Notes under the pieces: generated by a model
Database searches by the model: none
The model's input: only the letters and a program-made list of their open reading frames with translations
Told to the model about the DNA's origin: nothing
Shown: positions 34,982 through 40,791 of the stretch, one piece after another
Numbering within the stretch: position 1 is the stretch's first letter
Layout of the letters: the number at the start of each line of letters is the position of its first letter
Translations under genes and position numbers: made by a program
From: SIG578 sp045655125
GTDB taxonomy: Bacteria; Bacillota; Clostridia; Oscillospirales; Ruminococcaceae
Direction: 5' to 3'
Assembly (NCBI GenBank): GCA_045655125.1
Contig: JAZOOR010000049.1
Coordinates: 1 to 52,748, forward strand
DNA: 52,748 nucleotides

Positions 34982-35012
34982 CGATCGATATTGAACTTTA
35001 TAAAAAGATCAA

Positions 35013-35092
35013 GCGGGTGTTTGCTTGGATGAGTAAACACTCACCTTTTCTTTTTAATCGCAACGTGGGGTAAAGTAACGCCCGAAAACGCC
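35013..35092. repeat. Left copy of the 80-bp imperfect direct repeat
   Basis: Matches 37051-37130 at 72 of 80 positions. The first half is a hairpin (GTGTTT...AAACAC core) followed by CCTTTTCTTTTT, so it can act as the terminator of the lipoprotein gene. The second half (CAACGTGGGG...AACGCCCGAAAACGCC) is conserved without an obvious fold. Confidence 0.85.
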
Positions 35093-35196
35093 GATAATTC
35101 ACTGGTGCGATTATAACCGTTTATATTTGCATACTAATGAGCGACAAGGATTATGGTGGACAAAAATTATATTCACCAGGACTTTAAGATTATCAA

Positions 35197-35225
35197 TTGT
35201 TTATTCTATAATAATGTGATATACT
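35197..35225 (+). promoter_or_regulatory. Promoter of the ATPase gene
   Basis: TTGTTT (35197) and TATACT (35220) with a 17-bp spacer lie between the left repeat and the ATPase start, so the cassette carries its own promoter. Confidence 0.6.
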
Positions 35226-35260
35226 ATTAACTAAATGAAACCCAATAAGCGAGGAAAATT

Positions 35261-37000
35261 ATGCGTATATCAAAAATTAAAATAGAAAACATTAGAGGAA
35301 TAGAATCAAAAGAATTTGAATTAAATATTCCATCCAATAATCCTATTATTATAGTAGCACCAAATGGATTTGGGAAAACCTCTATTGCCACAGCATTCAG
35401 TTCCTTAAAGGCTCAAAAAATAGATGTTGCTGAAGAAAATTTATACAAGAACGATGTTTCAAAGGAACCCCAATTAACCATACGTGATGAGAATGGATGT
35501 TCTTATTATGCAGACAAAACTACCAATACAATTAGTGATGAATTTAGTGTATTCACCATAAAGGGACAAGTTAAATCCAAAGCAACCAATGTTTCTTTTG
35601 GCGGATTTTCAAGAGCAAAATCTTCACTTGTTATTGATCCGATAGTGCTTTATAAAACGGTACCCTCAAAAAAAGAATATACTTATTCTTTTACCAATAT
35701 TAAATCTCGTTTTGGTAACTCTGTTGCTAAACTGTTAATAAACTATTCTGAATTATTAAAAAACCCAAATTTTGTTCTGTTGATTAATGAATGTAAAAGA
35801 GATATTCTTTCTTTACATAATGTGAGGAGTGAAAAACGATTCCAAAAGTTAATTGAAGAAATCAATAGTGTTTCGGGCACCAAAAACACACTTGTTAATA
35901 ATAATTATTCCAGTATTTCTGAGGTAGAAAAAATATTGCAAGTTGAAGTGTTGATTTCTAAACTTGATCTATATTTTACCGAGCTTTCTTTAGTAGAAAA
36001 ATTAATAAATCTTTTCCAACTATCAATAATTTGCAAAAGTAATGAAGCGAGAATTAATGATATAAGCAAATATTATGCTTATTTATCTGATAAGCAAGAA
36101 ATTAACGAAATGTTAGAGTTGCTTAATTGCACATGGAAAACTATTAAAGCTTCTCAGAAAAACGGCAGCTTTATAATTGAGTTTCCAAAAGCAGATCAAA
36201 TTTCAAATGGTGAGCGAGATGTATTATGTTTTGTGGGTCATCTTTTTGAAGCTAAAAAGCAATTAAGGAAAAACAGATGCATTTTGGTAATTGACGAAAT
36301 TTTCGACTATTTAGATGATGCTAACTTAATTGCGGCTCAGTATTTTTTAACCAAGTTTATAAAAACCTTTAAAGCATCAGGACGAGAAATATACCCTATA
36401 TTATTAACTCACTTAGACCCTATGTATTTTAATACATATTCTTTTTCAATAAAAAATGTAGTATATTTAAGTAAGGTACCAACACAATCCAATAAATATA
36501 AAATCAACAATATGCTGAAAGATAGAAACAATTGCAAAAAAACAGATCAAGAAGCGTATGACATCATCTCAAGTAATTATTTGCATTATTCTGAAGATAC
36601 AACAGATGCGCAAACATATTTAAGTACCCTTGGAATTGAAACCCCACTAAAAACACCCGTAAGTTTTAGAGAATCTGCACTATTGGAATTAGACAACTAT
36701 AGAAATGATAGACAGTATGATATTGCATTAGCATGTTGTGGATTAAGAATACTAATTGAGAAAAAAGCATGTGAACAACTGTCCGAAGAACATAAGCAAG
36801 AATTTATAACACAGTACCATAAAACCGTTGATAAATTGTCTTTTGCTAAAAATTGTGGTGCAGATATTCCCGAAACTTATTTTTTATTAAGTATAATTTA
36901 TAATGAATGTATGCATCTTGATGACCAATGTAAAAGGCTTAGACAAATTTATTGCAAATTAAACAATAAAGTTATAAGGAATATGATATGTAGTATTTGA
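35261..37000 (+). CDS. SMC/ABC-type ATPase, candidate single-gene defence protein
   Basis: A 579-aa AAA protein with split ABC-type ATPase motifs. Walker A (APNGFGKTS) is at residues 33-41, a signature-like segment (QISNGERDVLCF) near 315, Walker B (ILVIDEIFDYLDD) near 341, and the switch His (LLTHLDP) near 383. Between them is a helical insertion of about 230 residues. The last 150 residues (YDIALACCGLRILIEKKACEQL...LLSIIYNECMHLDDQC) form a helical DUF4145/HEPN-like tail. Overcoming-type ATPases with a helical tail are common in abortive-infection systems; this one has no partner gene. It is bracketed by direct repeats. Confidence 0.8.
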   Translation: MRISKIKIENIRGIESKEFELNIPSNNPIIIVAPNGFGKTSIATAFSSLKAQKIDVAEENLYKNDVSKEPQLTIRDENGCSYYADKTTNTISDEFSVFTIKGQVKSKATNVSFGGFSRAKSSLVIDPIVLYKTVPSKKEYTYSFTNIKSRFGNSVAKLLINYSELLKNPNFVLLINECKRDILSLHNVRSEKRFQKLIEEINSVSGTKNTLVNNNYSSISEVEKILQVEVLISKLDLYFTELSLVEKLINLFQLSIICKSNEARINDISKYYAYLSDKQEINEMLELLNCTWKTIKASQKNGSFIIEFPKADQISNGERDVLCFVGHLFEAKKQLRKNRCILVIDEIFDYLDDANLIAAQYFLTKFIKTFKASGREIYPILLTHLDPMYFNTYSFSIKNVVYLSKVPTQSNKYKINNMLKDRNNCKKTDQEAYDIISSNYLHYSEDTTDAQTYLSTLGIETPLKTPVSFRESALLELDNYRNDRQYDIALACCGLRILIEKKACEQLSEEHKQEFITQYHKTVDKLSFAKNCGADIPETYFLLSIIYNECMHLDDQCKRLRQIYCKLNNKVIRNMICSI

Positions 37001-37050
37001 CATATGCGAATATTTAATGTGAAAACCAATATAAAACAAGGCGATTTAAG

Positions 37051-37130
37051 GCGGGTGTTTGCTCAGGCGAGTAAACACTCGCCTTTTCTTTTTAATTGCA
37101 ACGTGGGGCAAATTAACGCCCGAAAACGCC
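37051..37130. repeat. Right copy of the 80-bp imperfect direct repeat
   Basis: The hairpin here is better kept than in the left copy: a 14-bp stem with two G-T wobbles, an AGGC loop, then CTTTTCTTTTT. It is a good terminator for the ATPase gene. Confidence 0.88.
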
Positions 37131-37277
37131 AAAATTATAGTGATTGAAAAAATTTTTTTAAAAATTTTTTCGTAGAATATTTACTGCTAAAAAACACTCA
37201 AAAGAACGAAAAATACTAAGTGGAAATAATGGACGTCATTTTGGTGGAACCCTTGATGCTATGCGGTTTTCGGGGTG

Positions 37278-37306
37278 TTGACAAGGTGTTTTTTGGTTGT
37301 TATAAT
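37278..37306 (+). promoter_or_regulatory. Strong promoter without an ORF behind it
   Basis: Consensus TTGACA (37278) and TATAAT (37301) with exactly 17 bp between them. Transcription should begin near 37313. Confidence 0.85.
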
Positions 37307-37312
37307 GAAGTT

Positions 37313-37600
37313 GCACCAAGGAAAAATGGTGCTTACAACTGAATAAAAAAGGATGTCGGGTACAAAGCCGTCGTGGCCTTAACAGGGAAGCAAAGATGGT
37401 CAACGCCGCCAAGACCTCAAACAAGTGAGCGAGCGATAAAGCGTATGTGCCGAACCGGAATATCGACAACATTTTTTCGGTTTGCGATGACCCACGATTG
37501 GTATGATGATACTTCTGCATAGCAGCTCATAGGCATATGAGATGTGGACGGCCAGGGTGAAACTTAAACCTGTTTGTTACATATGATTCTCTCGTTCTCA
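37313..37600 (+). ncRNA. Candidate structured RNA (unassigned)
   Basis: No reading frame longer than about 25 codons starts here, but several local stems are visible: GCACCA/TGGTGC near 37313-37332, CGAACCG/CGGTTTG near 37451-37484, CTCATA/TATGAG near 37526-37541, and CAGG/CCTG near 37553-37572. The 3' end cannot be fixed; the next strong hairpin with a T run is at 37794. It does not match tmRNA, RNase P, 6S or SRP RNA by eye. A decayed gene or intron fragment is the main alternative. Confidence 0.35.
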
Positions 37601-37793
37601 CGGTACAATCCAAGAGATAGATGTTGCGAGAAACCAAACATCCTTCGTTTAACACAGCAACCCATTTTCAGCACTGACTATATTAACAGCACTTTCCTTA
37701 TTTCCCTATGCGAAACGAAAAAGAACAAAGAATTTTTATGTGACTCTTATGCAATTCCAAGGGGTCACTGTATCTAAAATCAAATACTAACAG

Positions 37794-37846
37794 AAAGACC
37801 ACCTACAAGAAACGTATCGTTTCATTGTGAGTGGTCTTTGTTTTTT
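37794..37846 (+). terminator. Terminator/attenuator before the initiator-like gene
   Basis: Outer stem AAAGACCAC/GTGGTCTTT encloses an inner hairpin GAAACG/CGTTTC and is followed by GTTTTTTG. It ends only about 15 bp before the next start codon, so it fits a conditional attenuator as well as a terminator for the preceding transcript. Confidence 0.6.
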
Positions 37847-37861
37847 GAAAGGAGAACGCAA

Positions 37862-38176
37862 ATGATTAAAATACCAAGCCTGAGAAAAGATTTCTTTATA
37901 GTGGCAAACAGTATCTTTGAATGGAAACTCAAGCCGCGTGATTTTGCGGTGTACTGTTGTCTGCTACGACACGCTGATATTGAGAAGCACACATGCTTTC
38001 CATCAAGGCGAACAATATCAAAAGAATGTCAGATCGACAAAAAAACGGTGGACGTAGCACTCAATAGTTTAATAGACATTGGATTGATTAGAAAGATTAC
38101 ACGAACGCGGTTTGACGGCAGTAAAACTTCAAACCTCTATCATGTTGTTGATCTGACAAAAATCAATAGCGAATAA
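37862..38176 (+). CDS. Winged-helix protein, replication-initiator-like
   Basis: A 104-aa HTH_36-type protein (LKPRDFAVYCCLLRHADIEKHTCFPSRRTISKECQIDKKTVDVALNSLIDIGLIRKI). The arrangement matches the N-terminal domain of RepA-like initiators and of helix-turn-helix genes that sit before xis-int in Clostridial elements. It is too short for a full initiator. The ATG at 37862 follows AAAGGAG. It probably governs element maintenance or excision. Confidence 0.75.
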   Translation: MIKIPSLRKDFFIVANSIFEWKLKPRDFAVYCCLLRHADIEKHTCFPSRRTISKECQIDKKTVDVALNSLIDIGLIRKITRTRFDGSKTSNLYHVVDLTKINSE

Positions 38177-38574
38177 ATCTCGGTTGGGTAGGTTCGAAAC
38201 TTCTTATCAGTAACAAGACCCATAGAACAAAACCCAGTAATCTTACAACAGAATAAAGAATATATAAGCATCTAATATGCAAGAGCGTAAATTAGGAGAA
38301 TTGAAGACTTTGGCTCACTTTCTTCTTTTCTGCCGTAGTGGTAGCACACTTGGATGAAAATAAAGCAGGAGAAAGGAAAGGTGCCGCAAATCGCCACCTT
38401 TCCGACTCACATCGGACGGCAATGCCGACAGTTAGGGGCTTTGTGGGCTATTCACAAATCAAATTACAGGTGTGCTACCTTTTTGCGATTAGCGCCGCAA
38501 ATGTGCTACCTTTGGAAATTATTCCACCACCCATTTAATACTCAAAATATCGAAAAAACGAAAGGAGAATCTTC
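38177..38574. other. Gene-free region with iteron-like repeats
   Basis: About 400 bp between the initiator-like and excisionase-like genes. The word GTGCTACC with flanks occurs at 38473 and 38511 in direct orientation, and its complement GGTAGCACAC at 38340 (inverse of GTGTGCTACC at 38471). Short GCCGC and GCCACC runs lie between. I see no supported gene. A control region, an excisionase site or an origin/oriT is possible. Confidence 0.4.
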
Positions 38575-38889
38575 ATGAGTCACAGATATTATTTCAAAAT
38601 GTTTAAAAACGAACCCGATGTATTGACCGTGCCGGATGTGGTAAGGCTGTTACAGTTTGGGAAGAACACGGTCTACAGTCTTATCAAAGAAGGCCGTATC
38701 AGTAGCATCAAGCAGGGCAAGAAAATTATTGTGCCGAAGGTATGTTTGGTTGAGTTTTTAACCAACGCAGGAAACTATCAGACACCGTCCCCGACAGTCC
38801 CGAATAATCTCTGGACTTATGAAGATGGTTGTGATAGTGTTGGTGTTGCCCGAGAACCCGAAGGACAACTTCAAAAGAAAGGAGCGTGA
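38575..38889 (+). CDS. xis: Excisionase-family DNA-binding protein
   Basis: A 104-aa protein with an N-terminal winged helix (VLTVPDVVRLLQFGKNTVYSLIKEGRISSIKQGKKIIVPKVCLVEFL) like Tn916-type excisionases. The acidic C-terminal tail is not conserved. The start follows CGAAAGGAG. The integrase gene begins 4 bp after the stop codon, so the two are expressed together. It should steer the integrase towards excision of the element. Confidence 0.85.
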   Translation: MSHRYYFKMFKNEPDVLTVPDVVRLLQFGKNTVYSLIKEGRISSIKQGKKIIVPKVCLVEFLTNAGNYQTPSPTVPNNLWTYEDGCDSVGVAREPEGQLQKKGA

Positions 38890-38893
38890 GTGA

Positions 38894-40081
38894 ATGAAAC
38901 GAATCACAGGACACCTGACCGAGAAAAATAAAAAGTGGTATGCGGTCATCAATCTGTACGATACAGACGGCAAGCGCAAAGAGAAGTGGCAAAGCCTACA
39001 CCTTGATGCGAGCCGAGGAAACAAGCGCGAGGCGGAATACCGCCTCCGCCAAATCCTTGAGCAATACAACACCGACGACCTATACAAGCGTGAGAATATG
39101 TCCCACGCCGACAAAGAGCGTAGTCGAGTGGCGCACATGCAGGTGGCGGATTACCTTCCCGAGTGGCTCGAGTCGCACAAGGTGAACGTATCGGAAACCA
39201 CATACGAAGGCTACAAGTTGATGATACAGTCGCGAATGGTTCCGTTCTTCCGTGAGTGTGGCGACCTCAAGGTCAAGGATATAACCGGTGATGAAATCAA
39301 CGATTATTATATCCGCATCCGTAATGACGGGCTCAAAGGCACGACCGCTCAACGCCATCATGCGCTGTTACATCTGGCTTTCAAGTCGGCGGTCAAGCGA
39401 AGAATCATACCGAGCAATCCTGTTGAACAAGCCGACAGACCGAAGGCACAACAGTACATCGGCAAATATTATAACGCCGGTGAACTGAAAGAGTTGCTTG
39501 ACAAGACAGCAAACGACCCGATACACATTGTAATCTTCCTCGCTGCTTACTACGGACTCAGGCGAAGTGAAGTGCTTGGACTCAAATGGTCGGCGGTTGA
39601 CTTTGAAAATAAAACGGTCAGCGTAAATCACAAGGTGGTGCAAAACGATAAAGGCGTGGTCGGTATGGATGTTATGAAAACCAAATCTTCCTACCGCACA
39701 CTGCCTTTAATACCGCAAGTGGAAGAAGTTCTCCTTGCCGAAAGAGAAAAGCAAGAAGAAATGATGCGAGTGATGCGCCGAGGTTATTGCAAAAAATACA
39801 CCGACTACATCTGCGTAGATGCAATCGGTGAATTGATAAAACCTAACTACGTGACTGACCATTTCAAAGTGGTGCTCAAAGAAAAGGGATTAAAACCCGT
39901 CCGCTTTCACGACCTCAGGCACAGTTGCGCATCGCTGCTGCTTGCAAACGGTGTGCCGATGAAAATGATTCAGGACTGGCTCGGTCACAGCGATATGGGA
40001 ACCACTGCCAACATTTACAGTCACATTGACAGTGAGAGTAAAAAAGCGAGTGCGATGGCAATAGGAACTGCCTTGGGATAA
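38894..40081 (+). CDS. int: Tyrosine site-specific integrase
   Basis: A 395-aa phage/ICE-type integrase. It has an N-terminal arm-binding domain (KKWYAVINLYDTDGKRKEKWQSL), a SAM-like core-binding domain (VADYLPEWLESHKVNVSETTYEGY) and the C-terminal catalytic domain. The catalytic residues are the Arg in YYGLRRSEVLGLKW, the HDLRHSCASLLL box, the GHSDMGTT His, and the Tyr nucleophile in ANIYSHID. All are present, so it should be active. It lies about 200 bp from the tRNA-Ser attachment site that it very likely uses. Confidence 0.96.
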   Translation: MKRITGHLTEKNKKWYAVINLYDTDGKRKEKWQSLHLDASRGNKREAEYRLRQILEQYNTDDLYKRENMSHADKERSRVAHMQVADYLPEWLESHKVNVSETTYEGYKLMIQSRMVPFFRECGDLKVKDITGDEINDYYIRIRNDGLKGTTAQRHHALLHLAFKSAVKRRIIPSNPVEQADRPKAQQYIGKYYNAGELKELLDKTANDPIHIVIFLAAYYGLRRSEVLGLKWSAVDFENKTVSVNHKVVQNDKGVVGMDVMKTKSSYRTLPLIPQVEEVLLAEREKQEEMMRVMRRGYCKKYTDYICVDAIGELIKPNYVTDHFKVVLKEKGLKPVRFHDLRHSCASLLLANGVPMKMIQDWLGHSDMGTTANIYSHIDSESKKASAMAIGTALG

Positions 40082-40085
40082 AAGA

Positions 40086-40178
40086 GAACTGTAATTATGG
40101 TGGCATTTTGGATTCGAACCAAACCTGTTCGTGGTATAAGCACGATGATCCCAGATCTCTTAGCCATAATTACAGTTC
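40086..40178 (-). ncRNA. tRNA-like cloverleaf closed by a 15-bp perfect stem
   Basis: GAACTGTAATTATGG (40086) and its exact complement (40164-40178) enclose 63 nt. On the minus strand these nucleotides fold into a T-arm with the canonical TTCGAAT loop (40107-40123), a 5-nt variable loop, an anticodon-like arm TCGTG/CACGA with loop CTTATAC (TAT, Ile-like; 40129-40145), and a short D-like hairpin GATC-TGG-GATC. The acceptor part is abnormal: no regular 7-bp acceptor or CCA end in register. It may be a degenerate tRNA, an integrase-transcript terminator, or a deliberate tRNA mimic. Confidence 0.55.
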
Positions 40179-40251
40179 GCATAAAGTATATCACATTAAC
40201 GAAGCAATATCAAGTTGTAAGTAATAGTGAAAAGTGAAGAGGTAAAAAGTA

Positions 40252-40285
40252 AATCGGCACTCTTCAAAAGAAGAATGCCGATTTT
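40252..40285. terminator. Terminator carried by the element at attR
   Basis: A 14-bp stem (AATCGGCA.TCTTC and its complement, one mismatch) with an AAAA loop. In the minus direction it lies right after the tRNA-Ser 3' end, replacing the native terminator now left at attL. Confidence 0.75.
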
Positions 40286-40340
40286 GGCGGAGACGGCGAG
40301 ATTCGAACTCGCGGGGGATTGCTCCCTAACTGATTTCGAG
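40282..40340 (-). repeat. attR: element-supplied 3' half of tRNA-Ser
   Basis: Identical to 15803-15861 over 59 bp. The match ends inside the anticodon stem and loop (TTTCGAG on the plus strand), the usual crossover place for tyrosine integrases. Confidence 0.92.
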
Positions 40341-40373
40341 TCAGCCCCGTTATGACCACTTCGATACGTCTCC
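40285..40373 (-). tRNA. tRNA-Ser (CGA anticodon), reconstituted at attR
   Basis: An 89-nt class II tRNA with an encoded CCA. Acceptor GGAGACG/CGTCTCC is perfect, the anticodon stem GCTGA/TCAGT has loop CTCGAAA (anticodon CGA), the long variable arm GGGA-GCAA-TCCC is present, and the T-arm GCGAG-TTCGAAT-CTCGC is perfect. Its 3' half lies within the attR repeat, so integration of the element keeps the tRNA intact. Confidence 0.93.
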
Positions 40374-40409
40374 ATATAAAATTGTAAAGGCAAAGCCTAA
40401 TTACCGAAT

Positions 40410-40427
40410 TGCGAGAAAACTGCGAGA
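40410..40427. promoter_or_regulatory. Phased TGCGAGA pair outside the element
   Basis: TGCGAGA at 40410 and 40421, 11 bp apart, within a 20-bp stretch that matches the left-end arm region (15955-15974) at 18 positions. It sits on the same side of the core site, as the left end of a second, related element would. Confidence 0.45.
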
Positions 40428-40516
40428 TGCAGATTTCTGAAAGTGCAAATGCACACAGCGTAAACGCCGATAAATAGCGGAGTTTCAAAGATGGGCGCGT
40501 GACACACCCGACTATG

Positions 40517-40662
40517 TTTCGAGTCAGCCCCGTTATGTCCTGCCCGGGTACCCGAAATTTTTTAACACTGCCGTGTAAAAATTTCGACCGCGGCCACTCC
40601 GTAGCCTTCGCTTCATCTGCCACCGGCAGCGCTCGCAAACGTCCCCACTTCGATACGTCTCC
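40517..40662 (-). pseudogene. tRNA-Ser 5'-half remnant split by a 107-nt insertion
   Basis: Positions 40517-40537 and 40645-40662 match the intact tRNA-Ser 5' half and the core TTTCGAG exactly. The match begins exactly at the crossover core, so this is the original right half of an att site. The intervening 40538-40644 contains a near-perfect hairpin (CGAAATTTTTTAACAC with GTGTAAAAATTTCG) and GC-rich flanks, and looks like a small repeat element (MITE or REP type). Confidence 0.6.
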
Positions 40663-40752
40663 GTGAAATTTCTGCGGGTTTGAGTTCTCAAAACCGCAAG
40701 AAATATTATAACAAAAACATATTAAAAGGTCAACCTTTTTTAATGATTTGAG

Positions 40753-40788
40753 CAAAAAAATCCTGCAGGCTTTTAGCCTGCAGGATTT
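40753..40788 (-). terminator. Terminator of the glycosyltransferase operon
   Basis: A stem AAATCCTGCAGGCT and its complement, with a run of seven T on the minus strand. Confidence 0.88.
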
Positions 40789-40791
40789 AAC

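Larger units (their letters stand above)
15803..40340. mobile_element. tRNA-Ser-integrated defence element of about 24.5 kb
   Basis: The interval is bounded by a perfect 59-bp direct repeat derived from the 3' half of tRNA-Ser(CGA). It carries a tyrosine integrase and excisionase-like gene at the right end, which is the usual layout for tRNA-targeting integrative elements. It holds two helix-turn-helix genes at the left and a replication-initiator-like gene at the right. The cargo is defence genes that are visibly more AT-rich than the integrase, lipoprotein and helix-turn-helix genes. No conjugation or phage structural gene is seen. Confidence 0.88.

Noticed and set aside
37353..37525. Short peptide ORFs (9, 10 and about 25 codons) in the ORF-less stretch
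   Set aside because: Each is tiny, in different frames and without consistent ribosome binding sites. They are kept only as a hint that the stretch may be a decayed gene.
38338..38578. Short reading frames between the initiator-like gene and xis
   Set aside because: They have low-complexity, unlike-protein sequence, no ribosome binding site, and overlap repeat words that explain the stretch better.
15862..40281. Prophage or full conjugative element
   Set aside because: No capsid, portal, terminase, lysis, relaxase, VirB4-like or coupling gene is visible. Integrase and excisionase alone do not show either.
40196..40755. Minus-strand reading frames across the attR tRNA and its remnant
   Set aside because: These are readings of tRNA and of the inserted repeat. 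They have no ribosome binding site and overlap an intact tRNA gene.
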